Of a stretch of DNA of 64,000 bases, positions 17,060 through 25,736 are shown in pieces; position 1 is the first letter of the stretch, and each line of letters starts with the position of its first letter. Below the pieces are notes generated by a model, which was not told the DNA's origin, did not search any database, and worked only from the letters and a program-made list of their open reading frames with translations. The DNA comes from Halomonas sp. ML-15 (GTDB lineage Bacteria; Pseudomonadota; Gammaproteobacteria; Pseudomonadales; Halomonadaceae). The stretch covers positions 1,929,341-1,993,340 of the forward strand of contig NZ_JACXZT010000019.1 in assembly GCF_014779595.1 (NCBI RefSeq), read 5' to 3'. The translations under genes were made by a program, and so were the position numbers.

Positions 17060-17132
17060 CGAGCGCCAGACACGACGCAGGGGCCTACTGGCCCCTGCGA
17101 TTTGGCAACGCGAGTGCGAAGTCTGGCACAGA

Positions 17133-17312
17133 CTACTTCTTGAGCTTGTCCTTGACCTCGCCCTTGCCCTTCTGCAGCTCGCCCTTGGCCTGCTGTGCCT
17201 TGCCTTTAAGCTCGGTCTCGGTACTGCCGGTGGCCTTGCCAGTCGCTTCCTTGACCTTGCCTGCGGCCTTGTTCGCAGACCCCTTGAGTTTGTCCGTCTT
17301 TCCATTGGTCAT
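17133..17312 (-). CDS. CsbD-family small stress protein
   Basis: The 59-residue, Lys/Gly/Ala-rich hydrophilic protein has the CsbD pattern of imperfect repeats (DKLKGSANKAAGKVKEATGK, then LKGKAQQAKGELQKGKGEVKDKLKK). CsbD-like proteins are abundant stress-response proteins of unknown biochemical function, often helical or disordered. ATG at 17312 has GAGGTG upstream. A longer in-frame start exists at 17426 but adds sequence with no family resemblance. It converges with thiC. Confidence 0.85.
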   Translation of the reverse strand: MTNGKTDKLKGSANKAAGKVKEATGKATGSTETELKGKAQQAKGELQKGKGEVKDKLKK

Positions 17313-17449
17313 GATCAACACCTCGAATCCGTGAGTGCAGTGAAAACGCTGCGTGAACGCCTGAGCCGACGGCTCGGACGAGCAGCGCCACTCACAGCGT
17401 AGCCGCTTTATAGCGCTGGGCGTCAATAACCTGGACTATTTCGACCACG

Positions 17450-18121
17450 TCATGGCGAGCCCCCAAACACTTTGATACTGGCCACGAAGTCGCTAAAGCG
17501 CTCGCCCTGAATCAGCACATGCTCGCGCAGTGCCCGCTCGGCAAGCTCGGCATCTCCCTGCTGAATCGCAGCAACGATCTCGCGATGCTCGCCCAGGGAG
17601 TTGCTCATGCGCTGGCGGACCTGAAGCTGCAGACGACGATAGGGCTTCAAGCGCTGCTTGAGCTGACGCGCCTCCTCAGCCAGAAAAGCGTTGTGACTGG
17701 CCGCATAGATACAGGCATGAAAGGCTTCATTCTCGTAATAATAGTCGTCGGGATCCCCTCCTCGGGCAGCGACTTCACAGCGATCGAGGGCTTCCTGCAA
17801 GGCCGTGAGCTCCTGGTCGCTGATGCGGCGTGCCGCCAAGCGGCCACACATCCCCTCCAGCTCGGCCATCACCTCGAACATTTCGATCAGCTCTTCCAGG
17901 CCCACCTTGGCCACGAAGGTGCCCTTCTTTGGCGACACCGTGACCAAACCGCTGGCCACCAGCTGCTGAATCGCTTCTCTCACCGGTGTTCGCGATACCT
18001 TGAATGCCTGCCCCAACGCCTCGGGATCTAGCCGCTCTCCCGGCGCCCGCCGGCCATTGATGATGTCATCCTCCAGCGCATCCCTGAGTCGCTGCGCGCT
18101 GGAACGCTTGGCACCGGTCAT
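17450..18121 (-). CDS. GntR/FadR-type (FCD) transcriptional regulator, probable malonate regulator
   Basis: The 223-residue protein has an N-terminal winged helix (LRDALEDDIINGRRAPGERL, FKVSRTPVREAIQQLVASGL, VSPKKGTFV) and a C-terminal all-helical FCD ligand domain with metal-binding-type residues (YYYENEAFHACIYAASHN, LGEHREIVAAI, LREHV). ATG at 18121 was chosen because AGGAGGGGAG ends 3 bases upstream; a start at 18148 is possible. It is divergent from a transporter followed by malonyl-CoA decarboxylase and malonyl-CoA synthetase, as MatR is in rhizobial malonate operons. Control of that operon by malonate is therefore likely but inferred. Confidence 0.88.
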   Translation of the reverse strand: MTGAKRSSAQRLRDALEDDIINGRRAPGERLDPEALGQAFKVSRTPVREAIQQLVASGLVTVSPKKGTFVAKVGLEELIEMFEVMAELEGMCGRLAARRISDQELTALQEALDRCEVAARGGDPDDYYYENEAFHACIYAASHNAFLAEEARQLKQRLKPYRRLQLQVRQRMSNSLGEHREIVAAIQQGDAELAERALREHVLIQGERFSDFVASIKVFGGSP

Positions 18122-18361
18122 CTCTCCCCTCCTGTCGCGACCGCTCATAGCAGCCTAGACAAAGCGTCATAAACTTGACAGTAGTACACATCAAATCTAT
18201 TGATATATACATCATTTCGATATGATGGATATTTTAGTAAATGCCATACAAGAATAAAGCGTCCTCCGCTTGAGGTGAATCACGCCAGCCACAGGGAGCA
18301 GCCCCGCGCTGCCTGCCATGGACGTACAACAACTTCCATTACCCCGACAGCGAGACACCCC
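18122..18361. promoter_or_regulatory. Divergent matR-like / transporter control region with candidate operator
   Basis: The 240-bp gap is AT-rich between about 18165 and 18250. A perfect interrupted palindrome CATCAT-TTCGAT-ATGATG lies at 18210-18227, partly extended by ATA../..TAT on each side. It is a plausible operator for the adjacent FCD-type GntR regulator. A TTGACA-like hexamer lies a few bases before 18181. No coding potential was seen. Confidence 0.4.
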
Positions 18362-19708
18362 ATGATAAAACAACTAGGCGATACCTTTTCGCGCTTCTCG
18401 GAACGCTACATGCCCGAGCCGATCATCTTTGCCGTGCTGTTGACCATCGTCACCTTCCTGCTCGGCCTGATACTGACCGACAGTGGCCTGCTGGCCATGG
18501 TCGACCACTGGTACGAGGGCTTCTGGGACCTGCTCTCCTTCACCATGCAGATGGTCCTGATCCTGGTCACCGGCCACGCCTTGGCAACGGCCCCTGCCGT
18601 CAAGAAGTGGATCCAGCGGCTGGCCTCTCAACCCGCCAGCAGCGCTCAGGCGGCGGCTCTTACCGCGCTGGTTGCCTGCGCTTTCTCCTGGTTCAACTGG
18701 GCGCTTGGGCTGATTGTAGGGGCTATCTTCGCCCTCGAGATCGGCAAGGCGGCCCACCGCCAGGGCATCAAGCTGCACTATCCCTTGATCGTCGCGGCGG
18801 GCTACTCCGGCCAGATGGTCTGGCATATGGGGCCCTCCTCCTCATCCGGCCTTACCGTGGCCACCAGCGGTCACTTTCTGGAAGACGCTATCGGCATCAT
18901 TCCCATCACCCAGACCGCCTTCTCGAGCTATGCTCTGCTCAACAGCCTGATGCTGATCGCCGTGGTCGTGCCAGTCACCTTCTACCTGATGTCGCCTCGC
19001 AAGAAAGACGAGATGGCCGGCATCGACGCCTATGCCCCTCAGTTCCTGAAGGAGGAGGAGCCTCAGCCGCAACAGGAAGATGCCGATAGCATCGGCGCGC
19101 GCATGGATTCGGTATGGTTCACGGTCGTCCTGCTGGTGCTGGCAGGAAGCTATGCGATCATACACTTCTCGCGCAACGGCTTTGACCTCAACCTCAATAT
19201 TGTCAACTTCCTGTTCCTGTTCCTGGGACTGGCCCTGCACAAGACCCCGGTGCGCTACATGAATGCGGTAACCGACGCCACCAAGGGGGCCAGTGGCATC
19301 ATCCTGCAGTTTCCCTTCTACGGCGGCATCATGGGCATGGTGACGCTGTCGGGCCTCGCCGTGATCTTCGTCGATGCGATGCTCAGCATTGCCACGCCCC
19401 AGACCCTGCCCGTGATCAGCTGGTTCGCCGCGGGTCTGCTCAATATCTTCGTGCCTTCCGGCGGCGGTCAATGGGCCGTGCAAGGTCCGATTCTGATGGA
19501 GGTGGCGAAGGAGCTCGATGTATCGATCGGGCGCATCATCACCGCCTTCGGTGCCGGCGACACCTGGACCAACATGTTCCAGCCGTTCTGGGCACTGGCG
19601 TTGCTGGGTATTACCGGCGTCAAGGCACGCCATATCATGGGCTACTGCATGACGCTGTTGATCATCTCGATTCCGTTCTACGTGATCGGCCTGACCTTCT
19701 TCCCCTAA
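18362..19708 (+). CDS. AtoE-type short-chain fatty acid transporter; probable malonate uptake
   Basis: The 448-residue inner-membrane protein has about twelve hydrophobic segments and AtoE-family features: PEPIIFAVLLTIVTFLLGL, WYEGFWDLLSFTMQMVLILVTG, FSWFNWALGLIVGAIFA, SGQMVWHMGPSSSSGL and VPSGGGQWAVQGPI near residue 370. E. coli AtoE is associated with short-chain fatty acid (acetoacetate) uptake. Here the gene lies between a GntR regulator and the malonyl-CoA genes, in the place of the malonate permease (MatC or MadLM), so malonate or a related short acid is the likely substrate. Its stop codon TAA is part of a 4-bp target duplication made by a small inserted element. Confidence 0.88.
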   Translation: MIKQLGDTFSRFSERYMPEPIIFAVLLTIVTFLLGLILTDSGLLAMVDHWYEGFWDLLSFTMQMVLILVTGHALATAPAVKKWIQRLASQPASSAQAAALTALVACAFSWFNWALGLIVGAIFALEIGKAAHRQGIKLHYPLIVAAGYSGQMVWHMGPSSSSGLTVATSGHFLEDAIGIIPITQTAFSSYALLNSLMLIAVVVPVTFYLMSPRKKDEMAGIDAYAPQFLKEEEPQPQQEDADSIGARMDSVWFTVVLLVLAGSYAIIHFSRNGFDLNLNIVNFLFLFLGLALHKTPVRYMNAVTDATKGASGIILQFPFYGGIMGMVTLSGLAVIFVDAMLSIATPQTLPVISWFAAGLLNIFVPSGGGQWAVQGPILMEVAKELDVSIGRIITAFGAGDTWTNMFQPFWALALLGITGVKARHIMGYCMTLLIISIPFYVIGLTFFP

Positions 19709-19860
19709 GGAAACGCAGCATAAATCGGCGAGCGGGATGAAGCACAAGGCGCACGGAGCACAGAAACCGGATATAGGTGGGGATTTCGACCGGGCTGGCG
19801 CACCAGCACCGCGCAACGCAGTGATTCGCTCGCGCAGACATTTATGCAGTGTTTCCCTAA
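19705..19860. mobile_element. MITE (148 bp) with CTAA target duplication
   Basis: The element proper is 19709-19856. It begins GGAAACGCAGCATAAAT and ends ATTTATGCAGTGTTTCC, a 17-bp terminal inverted repeat with two mismatches. Both sides are flanked by CTAA (19705-19708 and 19857-19860). A YTAR-type 4-bp duplication is typical of IS5-group transposition, so this looks like a non-autonomous derivative of such an element. It has no coding capacity. The left CTAA contains the TAA stop of the transporter gene, so insertion kept the stop intact while adding 152 bp before the malonyl-CoA decarboxylase gene. Confidence 0.8.
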
Positions 19861-19882
19861 GCCAAGACGGGGGTAACAGACC

Positions 19883-21238
19883 ATGAACATGAGCTTCCTG
19901 CAGGAGCTGTTCAACAACATCACCCAGCGCGATGCGCTGCTGTGGCGGCGCCAGGGCGACGCCGTGGTTCACGACCACAAGGTGCTGGTCGAGGCGTGTC
20001 ACGATCTGCTGGAGAGCGATGGCGAAGCCTCCAGCATCACCCAGGCGAGCCGCGCGCTGGCGATCTACCGGCAACTCGATGACGGTCAAAAGCACGCGTT
20101 CTTCCACACTCTGGCAGACGTCTTCGCCGCCGATCCGGCACAGATCGACGCCACGTACTCGGCCTATCGGGAAGCGCGTGACAACAGCAGCCTCCAGGCG
20201 CTGTTCAATGCCTGCGAGCCACGCCGCCAGGAACTGTTCCGGCGCCTCAATCTGGCCAGTGGCGGCACCTACCAGCTGGTCAAGATGCGCGAGGACCTGC
20301 TCGGCCAGCTCAAGGAGGCCCCCGCGCTACAGGCCATCGATGCCGACTTCGCGCATCTGTTCGGCTCCTGGTTCAACCGCGGCTTTCTGGTACTCAGGCG
20401 TATCGACTGGAACACCCCGGCATCGATCCTCGAGAAGATCATCCGCTACGAAGCGGTCCACGAGATTCAGGACTGGGACGACCTGCGTCGTCGCCTCGAC
20501 GCCCGCCACCGCCGCTGCTTCGCCTTCTTCCATCCGGCGATCGGCGACGAACCGCTGATTTTCGTTGAAGTGGCGCTGCACAAGGGGCTACCAAGCCGTA
20601 TCCAGCCGATCCTGGCCGGGGAAGATGCCGGCGTGGAAGAGCCCGAGGACGCCGACACCGCGGCCTTCTTTGGCATCAGCAACTGCCAGACCGGCCTGCG
20701 CGGCATCTCGTTTGGCAACTTCCTGATCAAGCAGGTGGTCCAGGAGCTCAAGCAGGAGCTGCCGCAGCTACGGCACTTCGTGACCCTTTCACCGGTGCCC
20801 GGCTTCGCCCAGTGGCTGAACGAGCAGCGTGAGAGCAACAGCCTGACCGGCGCCACGCGCCACGCGCTCGAGGCGCTGGATACCCCAGACTGGCATCAAC
20901 GACCCGAACTAGCCGACCAACTGGGCGCCATCATCAAGCCCTTGGCGGCGAGGTATCTGGCCGAGGCCAAACACCGTAGTGGGCTGCCGCTCAACCCGGT
21001 GGCACGCTTCCACCTCGGTAACGGCGCGCAGCTACATCGCATCAACTGGCTCGGCGACACCTCCACCAAGGGGCTTAGGCAAGCCGCCGGGTTGATGGTC
21101 AACTACCTCTACGTGCTCGATGACATCGAGCGCAACCATGAAAACTATATTGCCAACGCCAGTGTGGCACGCTCCAGCGAGGTCAAGGATCTCACCAAGC
21201 GCGCCAGGAAGCTGATCACCGGAGACAGTCCCACATGA
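19883..21238 (+). CDS. matA: Malonyl-CoA decarboxylase
   Basis: The enzyme converts malonyl-CoA to acetyl-CoA and CO2 in the cytoplasm. The 451-residue length and sequence fit the MCD family: an N-terminal helical domain (FHTLADVFAADP, SLQALFNACEPRRQELFRRLN, GGTYQLVKMREDLL) and a C-terminal GNAT-like catalytic domain with FAFFHPAIGDEPLIFVEVAL, FFGISNCQTGLRGISFG, HFVTLSPVPGFAQWL, VARFHLGNGAQLHRINWLGD and MVNYLYVLD. ATG at 19883 follows GGGGG at a long spacing; an in-frame ATG at 19889 is possible. It overlaps the synthetase gene by ATGA. The MITE just upstream could change its expression. Confidence 0.95.
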   Translation: MNMSFLQELFNNITQRDALLWRRQGDAVVHDHKVLVEACHDLLESDGEASSITQASRALAIYRQLDDGQKHAFFHTLADVFAADPAQIDATYSAYREARDNSSLQALFNACEPRRQELFRRLNLASGGTYQLVKMREDLLGQLKEAPALQAIDADFAHLFGSWFNRGFLVLRRIDWNTPASILEKIIRYEAVHEIQDWDDLRRRLDARHRRCFAFFHPAIGDEPLIFVEVALHKGLPSRIQPILAGEDAGVEEPEDADTAAFFGISNCQTGLRGISFGNFLIKQVVQELKQELPQLRHFVTLSPVPGFAQWLNEQRESNSLTGATRHALEALDTPDWHQRPELADQLGAIIKPLAARYLAEAKHRSGLPLNPVARFHLGNGAQLHRINWLGDTSTKGLRQAAGLMVNYLYVLDDIERNHENYIANASVARSSEVKDLTKRARKLITGDSPT

Positions 21239-22752
21239 ACCACAACCTCTTCGCGACCTTTGCCGAGCGCATGCAGGCGCGCGGCGACGCCGACTTTATC
21301 ACCACCCGCGAGGGGCGCCGCTACGCCTACACCGACGCCCTTACCGAGAGCGCCCGGCTCGCCGGGGCCCTGGCCGAGCTGGGCGTGGCGCAAGGGGACC
21401 GGGTCGCGGTGCAGGTCGACAAGAGCCCGGAGGCGATCCTGCTCTACCTGGCGTGCCTGCGCAGCGGCGCCGTCTACCTGCCGCTCAATACCGGCTATAC
21501 CGGAGAGGAGATCCGCTACTTCCTCAGCGACGCCGAACCGGCGCTGTTCGTCTGCCGTCCTGCGGATATCGCTCAAGCCCGCCAGCTCGCCGACGACACC
21601 GGCTGCCCCGCCGTCGAGACGCTGGGCGCCGCCGCCGACGGCAGCCTGATGGAGAAGGCCGCCAGCGCCACCCCGCGGGAAGAGATCGCCACCCTGGGCG
21701 AGCGCGACCTGGCGGCGATCCTCTACACCTCGGGCACCACCGGCCGCTCCAAGGGTGCCATGCTGACCCATCGCAACCTCGGCTCCAACGCCGAGACCCT
21801 GCGCCAGGCCTGGCACTTTAGCGCCGCGGACCGGCTGATTCATGCTCTGCCGATCTTCCACACCCACGGCCTGTTCGTGGCCTGCAACGTCACTCTGATG
21901 ACCGGCTCGAGCATGCTGTTCTTGCCGAAATTCGACGCCGACGTGGTCTTCGAGGAGATGCCTCATGGCAGCGTGCTGATGGGCGTGCCGACCTTCTACA
22001 CCCGCCTGGTGCAGGATCCGCGCCTGTCCCCCGAGGCGACCGCCAACATGCGCCTGTTCGTCTCCGGCTCGGCACCGCTCACCGCCGAAACCCATCAGGC
22101 CTTCGAGGCCAAGACCGGTCACGCCATCCTCGAGCGCTACGGCATGACCGAGACCAACATGAACCTCTCCAATCCGTATGAAGGCGAGCGCCGCGCCGGC
22201 ACCGTGGGTATGCCGCTGCCCGGTGTGGAGTATCGCATCACCGACCGCGAGACAGGTGATGAGGTGCCCCAGGGCGAGATCGGCATGCTGCAGATTCGCG
22301 GTCCCAACGTCTTCATCGGCTACTGGCGGATGCCCGAGAAGACCCGTGAGGAGTTGCTGGAGGACGGCTTCTTCATTACCGGCGACCTGGCCCTGGTCGA
22401 CGAGCGTGGCTATGTGCATATCGTCGGCCGCGACAAGGACCTGGTGATCTCCGGCGGCTATAACGTCTACCCCAAGGAGGTCGAGCAGCTGCTCGACGAG
22501 CTCGACGAGGTGCAGGAGTCTGCGGTGATTGGCCTCCCCCACCCTGACTTCGGTGAGGGCGTTACCGCCGTGGTAGTGCGTCAACCGGGGGTCAGTCTCG
22601 ATGAGACCGAGGTACTCGCCCACCTCGACGGCCGGCTGGCCAAGTACAAGCAGCCCAAGCGAGTGTTCTTCGTCGACAGCCTGCCCCGCAACACCATGGG
22701 CAAGGTGCAGAAGAACGAGCTGCGCCGACAGTTCGACGCCACCTACCGCTGA
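21235..22752 (+). CDS. matB: Malonyl-CoA synthetase (AMP-binding)
   Basis: MatB activates malonate with ATP and CoA, feeding malonyl-CoA to the decarboxylase encoded just upstream. The 505-residue protein has the ANL-superfamily signatures: LYTSGTTGRSKGAMLTHRN near residue 165, ALPIFHTHGLFVACN, the A5 block ERYGMTETNMN near 305, ITGDLALVDERGYVHIVGRDKD near 385 and the catalytic lysine block NTMGKVQKNELR near the C-terminus. The start overlaps the matA stop, so the two are co-translated. A perfect hairpin follows 15 bases after the stop. Malonate specificity rests on the operon and on close resemblance to MatB; it is not visible from a single residue. Confidence 0.93.
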   Translation: MNHNLFATFAERMQARGDADFITTREGRRYAYTDALTESARLAGALAELGVAQGDRVAVQVDKSPEAILLYLACLRSGAVYLPLNTGYTGEEIRYFLSDAEPALFVCRPADIAQARQLADDTGCPAVETLGAAADGSLMEKAASATPREEIATLGERDLAAILYTSGTTGRSKGAMLTHRNLGSNAETLRQAWHFSAADRLIHALPIFHTHGLFVACNVTLMTGSSMLFLPKFDADVVFEEMPHGSVLMGVPTFYTRLVQDPRLSPEATANMRLFVSGSAPLTAETHQAFEAKTGHAILERYGMTETNMNLSNPYEGERRAGTVGMPLPGVEYRITDRETGDEVPQGEIGMLQIRGPNVFIGYWRMPEKTREELLEDGFFITGDLALVDERGYVHIVGRDKDLVISGGYNVYPKEVEQLLDELDEVQESAVIGLPHPDFGEGVTAVVVRQPGVSLDETEVLAHLDGRLAKYKQPKRVFFVDSLPRNTMGKVQKNELRRQFDATYR

Positions 22753-22767
22753 GCGGCCCCCACACGA

Positions 22768-22798
22768 CCGCGCCCCCGGTCGTCGACCGGGGGCGCGG
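22768..22798. terminator. Hairpin terminator between convergent matB and barrel gene
   Basis: A perfect 13-bp stem (CCGCGCCCCCGGT / ACCGGGGGCGCGG) closes a 5-base loop. It lies between convergent genes and can act in both directions; there is no U-tract on either side. Confidence 0.7.
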
Positions 22799-22822
22799 TG
22801 AGATCACACCTGAGGCAGGCGC

Positions 22823-23326
22823 TTAGAAGCGGTAGCGCAGACCGACGCTGGCGGCGTCGAAGGTGTAGTTCGACTTGTCGAGGTAGCGGATGTAGTCGGC
22901 ACCCACCGAGAGGTTCTGGGCAACGTCGAATTCCGCACCGGCGCCATAGGAGAAACCGCTCTGGCGGTCGACGTCGAAGTCCACCTCGGTGAAGCCGGCC
23001 AGACCATAGAGCCGGATTTCGTCGGCCACCGGCAGGATGCCCTTGGCATAGGCACCGACCAGGTAGTCGAGCTCGACCGGGCCGTCGGAGCCGCCGCCGC
23101 CGAGATGGCCTTCGACCGCGAAGTAGTCGTTGATCTGGGCGCCACCGCGCAGACGCAGGCCGACGTCGTCTCGGCTGCTACCGCGGTCGGGGTTGAGATC
23201 CCAGAACATGGCGTCACCGCCGACATAGCCCTGCGGGTAGAAGGTCTGCGCCTGCTGGGCGTGAGCCGTGCTGGCAGCTGCAGCGGTAAACAATGCAATG
23301 GCACTAACGGAAAGCAATGTCTTCAT
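22823..23326 (-). CDS. Small outer-membrane beta-barrel protein
   Basis: The 167-residue precursor has a clear signal peptide (MKTLLSVSAIALFTAAAASTAHAQ) and alternating amphipathic strands such as VGLRLRGGAQINDYFAVEGHLG, RLYGLAGFTEVDF and GAGAEFDVAQNLSVGADYI. It ends in the C-terminal signature VGLRYRF (terminal Phe) used for outer-membrane insertion. It belongs to the porin-like/OmpW-like small barrels; the ligand is unknown. ATG at 23326 has GAGG upstream; a longer start at 23338 precedes the signal peptide. It stands alone between two oppositely organised operons. Confidence 0.85.
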   Translation of the reverse strand: MKTLLSVSAIALFTAAAASTAHAQQAQTFYPQGYVGGDAMFWDLNPDRGSSRDDVGLRLRGGAQINDYFAVEGHLGGGGSDGPVELDYLVGAYAKGILPVADEIRLYGLAGFTEVDFDVDRQSGFSYGAGAEFDVAQNLSVGADYIRYLDKSNYTFDAASVGLRYRF

Positions 23327-23462
23327 CACACACCTCACTTAGGAAACAGTGTTTTCTTACCCGTCGGCAGTGTGGTCCAGTGCGCCACAAAAGACAAATG
23401 AGATCGCTTCATTTCCACGGTTGTTGCATTAAGTGTTGCTCAGAGGGTGTTCAAGCAGCCTC

Positions 23463-24386
23463 TCAGGCGCGACGCGATAGCCCCAGTACCACTATCCCTC
23501 CCAGCACGATGGCACCCCCCAGCAGTTGGGTCGGGCCCAGCATCTGCCCCAGCACGATATAGCCCAGCACCAGCGAAGCCACCGGCTCGATATTCATCAC
23601 CGGGGCGTTGCGCGCCATATTGAGGCGTGGCAACGATATGAACAGCATCGAGAAACCGATGCCATACAGCAGCGCCAGCGCCGTAAGGCCGCTCCAGCCG
23701 CTGACGCTGGCGGGCAGAGCGAGCCCACCGGGGACCAACCCTGCCACGCCAGCGACCAACATGCTGAGAAGTACCACGCCCATGGTCAGGAAGGTACGCA
23801 GGGTATTGCTGACCCGGGCCAGGCGTCGGTCGGTAATCCACAGCGCGCAGGAGAACACCGCCGCCGCACCGATGCCGAAGGCCACCCCCGCTACCCAGTC
23901 ATCGCCCATCTGGGCGGGATCGGCAAGCCAGGTGGGGACATCGAGCACCACCACCAGCCCCACCAGGATCACCGCCATGATAAGCGTGGCTCGCAGCGTC
24001 GGGCGGGCGCCGCCCAGCGCCCATGTCAGCAGCGCCAGCAGGATCGGAAAGGTGTTCATCAACAGCAGGGCTACCGCTACCGGCAGCCTCGCCACCGCCG
24101 AATAGAGGAACAGACTCTGCAGTGCAATCAGCAACCCAACGCCAAGCTGCCAGGGCCAGCTGCCCGCAGGCAGTTGCAGCGGCGTACGCTTGATCGCCAG
24201 CAGCGTACCCAGCACCAGCAGTGCCAGGCTCGAGCGCGCCATGATCGCCAGCAGCAGGCCGGTACCGTCGTCGAAGGCCAGTCGCGCGGCCACATGGTTG
24301 GCGGCGAACAGGCATGCCACACTCAGTAGCAGGACGATAGCCAGGTGGCGGGGCAGTGGCGCGGGGGTCAGAGCGGGCGGTGTCAT
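23463..24386 (-). CDS. DMT-superfamily (EamA) transporter
   Basis: The 307-residue inner-membrane protein has ten predicted hydrophobic segments arranged as two EamA repeats. The repeats contain ANHVAARLAF, LPVAVALLLMNTFPILLALLTW and the second-repeat block NIEPVASLVLGYIVLGQ. EamA transporters export amino acids, amines or other metabolites. The gene is monocistronic with a divergent ackA some 170 bp away. No substrate can be assigned. Confidence 0.88.
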   Translation of the reverse strand: MTPPALTPAPLPRHLAIVLLLSVACLFAANHVAARLAFDDGTGLLLAIMARSSLALLVLGTLLAIKRTPLQLPAGSWPWQLGVGLLIALQSLFLYSAVARLPVAVALLLMNTFPILLALLTWALGGARPTLRATLIMAVILVGLVVVLDVPTWLADPAQMGDDWVAGVAFGIGAAAVFSCALWITDRRLARVSNTLRTFLTMGVVLLSMLVAGVAGLVPGGLALPASVSGWSGLTALALLYGIGFSMLFISLPRLNMARNAPVMNIEPVASLVLGYIVLGQMLGPTQLLGGAIVLGGIVVLGLSRRA

Positions 24387-24560
24387 TCAGGGATCCAATC
24401 GATAGCAGGCTAATCCAAGCGGCTATCAGAGCATAGTTTGGCCGGCAAACCCAGCGCTGCGGCCCGCCACCGACTGCCTTCGATTCAGCCAGCGACGCAA
24501 AATGTTATACTAAGGTCTTATCTTCTAGCTCTATATACGACACAGGTTCACAGATCGCCC

Positions 24561-25736
24561 ATGAAAGCCCCCGTTCTGGTCATCAACTGCGGTTCTTCCT
24601 CTATCAAGTATGCGCTGATTCCCGCCGACGACGGGCCGCGTCTGGAAGGTATCGCCGAGCGGCTGGGGAGCCAGGAAGCGCTGCTCAAGGCCAAGGACAT
24701 CCAAGGCCAGCGCCACGAGACAGCACTGCCAGGCGCCGATCACGCCGCAGCGCTGAAGGCGATCTTCGCCCGCCTCGACGGTCATATGCCGGTGGCCGTA
24801 GGCCATCGCATCGTTCACGGCGGCGAACACTTTACCCGCGCCTCGCGGCTCGACGATGACGTTATCGCCGCAGTAGAAGAGACCTCGGCGCTGGCACCGC
24901 TGCACAACCCGGCCAACCTGGCCGGCATCGCCGCCACCCGTGCCCTGTTCCCCGAGCTGCCCCAGGTCGGCGTGTTCGACACCGCCTTCCATCAGAGCCT
25001 GCCGGCCCACGCCTATCGCTATGCCTTGCCCGAGTCGCTGTATCGCGAGCACGGCATTCGCCGCTACGGTTTCCACGGCACCAGCCACGCCTTCGTCAGT
25101 CGGCGCGCCGATGAACTGGTCGGCGGCAGCGACCACGGCTGGCTCACCGCCCACCTCGGCAACGGCTGCTCAACTTGCGCGGTGTGGCACGGCCAGAGCC
25201 GCGATACCAGCATGGGCCTGACGCCCCTCGAAGGCCTGGTAATGGGCACCCGCAGCGGCGACGTCGACCCCGGCCTGCACGCACACCTGCACCGCCAGTT
25301 GGGTTGGTCGCTGGACGAGATAGATGCCATGCTCAACCAGCGCAGCGGCCTCAAGGGCCTGTCGGAACTGACCAACGACATGCGCGAACTGGAAGCCGCT
25401 GCTGAACGCGGCCACGCCGGTGCCAGCCTGGCACTGGAGGTATTCTGCTACCGCATTGCCAAATCGCTGGCGGCACTCTCCTGTGCCCTGCCATCGCTGA
25501 GCGGACTGATCTTCACCGGCGGCATCGGCGAAAACTCGCCGACCGTACGCACCAAGGTGATCGCCGCCCTGCCCCACTTCGGACTAGGCCTCGATGAGGC
25601 GGCCAACCAGGCCACCCTGCGCGGCCGCGAGGGTCGTATCGACGCCGGTGAGGGCCCCCAGCTGTGGGTAATCCCCACCGATGAGGAGGGCCAGATCGCC
25701 CGCGAAACTCGCGAACTGCTGGAGCGCCAGGCATGA
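24561..25736 (+). CDS. ackA: Acetate kinase
   Basis: AckA interconverts acetyl phosphate plus ADP with acetate plus ATP. The 391-residue protein shows the two acetokinase signatures: [13 protein letters not shown] at the N-terminus and [21 protein letters not shown] near residue 140. It also has [50 protein letters not shown] and [17 protein letters not shown] at 24561 is chosen because the preceding in-frame sequence lacks family resemblance. The stop overlaps pta, with which it forms the usual acetate overflow/assimilation pair. A TATACT -10-like hexamer lies at 24506-24511. Confidence 0.97.
   Translation: MKAPVLVINCGSSSIKYALIPADDGPRLEGIAERLGSQEALLKAKDIQGQRHETALPGADHAAALKAIFARLDGHMPVAVGHRIVHGGEHFTRASRLDDDVIAAVEETSALAPLHNPANLAGIAATRALFPELPQVGVFDTAFHQSLPAHAYRYALPESLYREHGIRRYGFHGTSHAFVSRRADELVGGSDHGWLTAHLGNGCSTCAVWHGQSRDTSMGLTPLEGLVMGTRSGDVDPGLHAHLHRQLGWSLDEIDAMLNQRSGLKGLSELTNDMRELEAAAERGHAGASLALEVFCYRIAKSLAALSCALPSLSGLIFTGGIGENSPTVRTKVIAALPHFGLGLDEAANQATLRGREGRIDAGEGPQLWVIPTDEEGQIARETRELLERQA

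Noticed and set aside
17313..17426. N-terminal extension of the CsbD-like protein
   Set aside because: The extra residues do not resemble the family and the GAGGTG ribosome site serves the ATG at 17312.
18842..20107. 421-residue frame antisense to the transporter and matA start
   Set aside because: It crosses the MITE and two well-supported genes, has no family resemblance and is Gln/His/Arg-rich.
21145..22623. 492-residue frame antisense to matB
   Set aside because: Shadow of a conserved AMP-binding enzyme; no RBS or recognisable domain.
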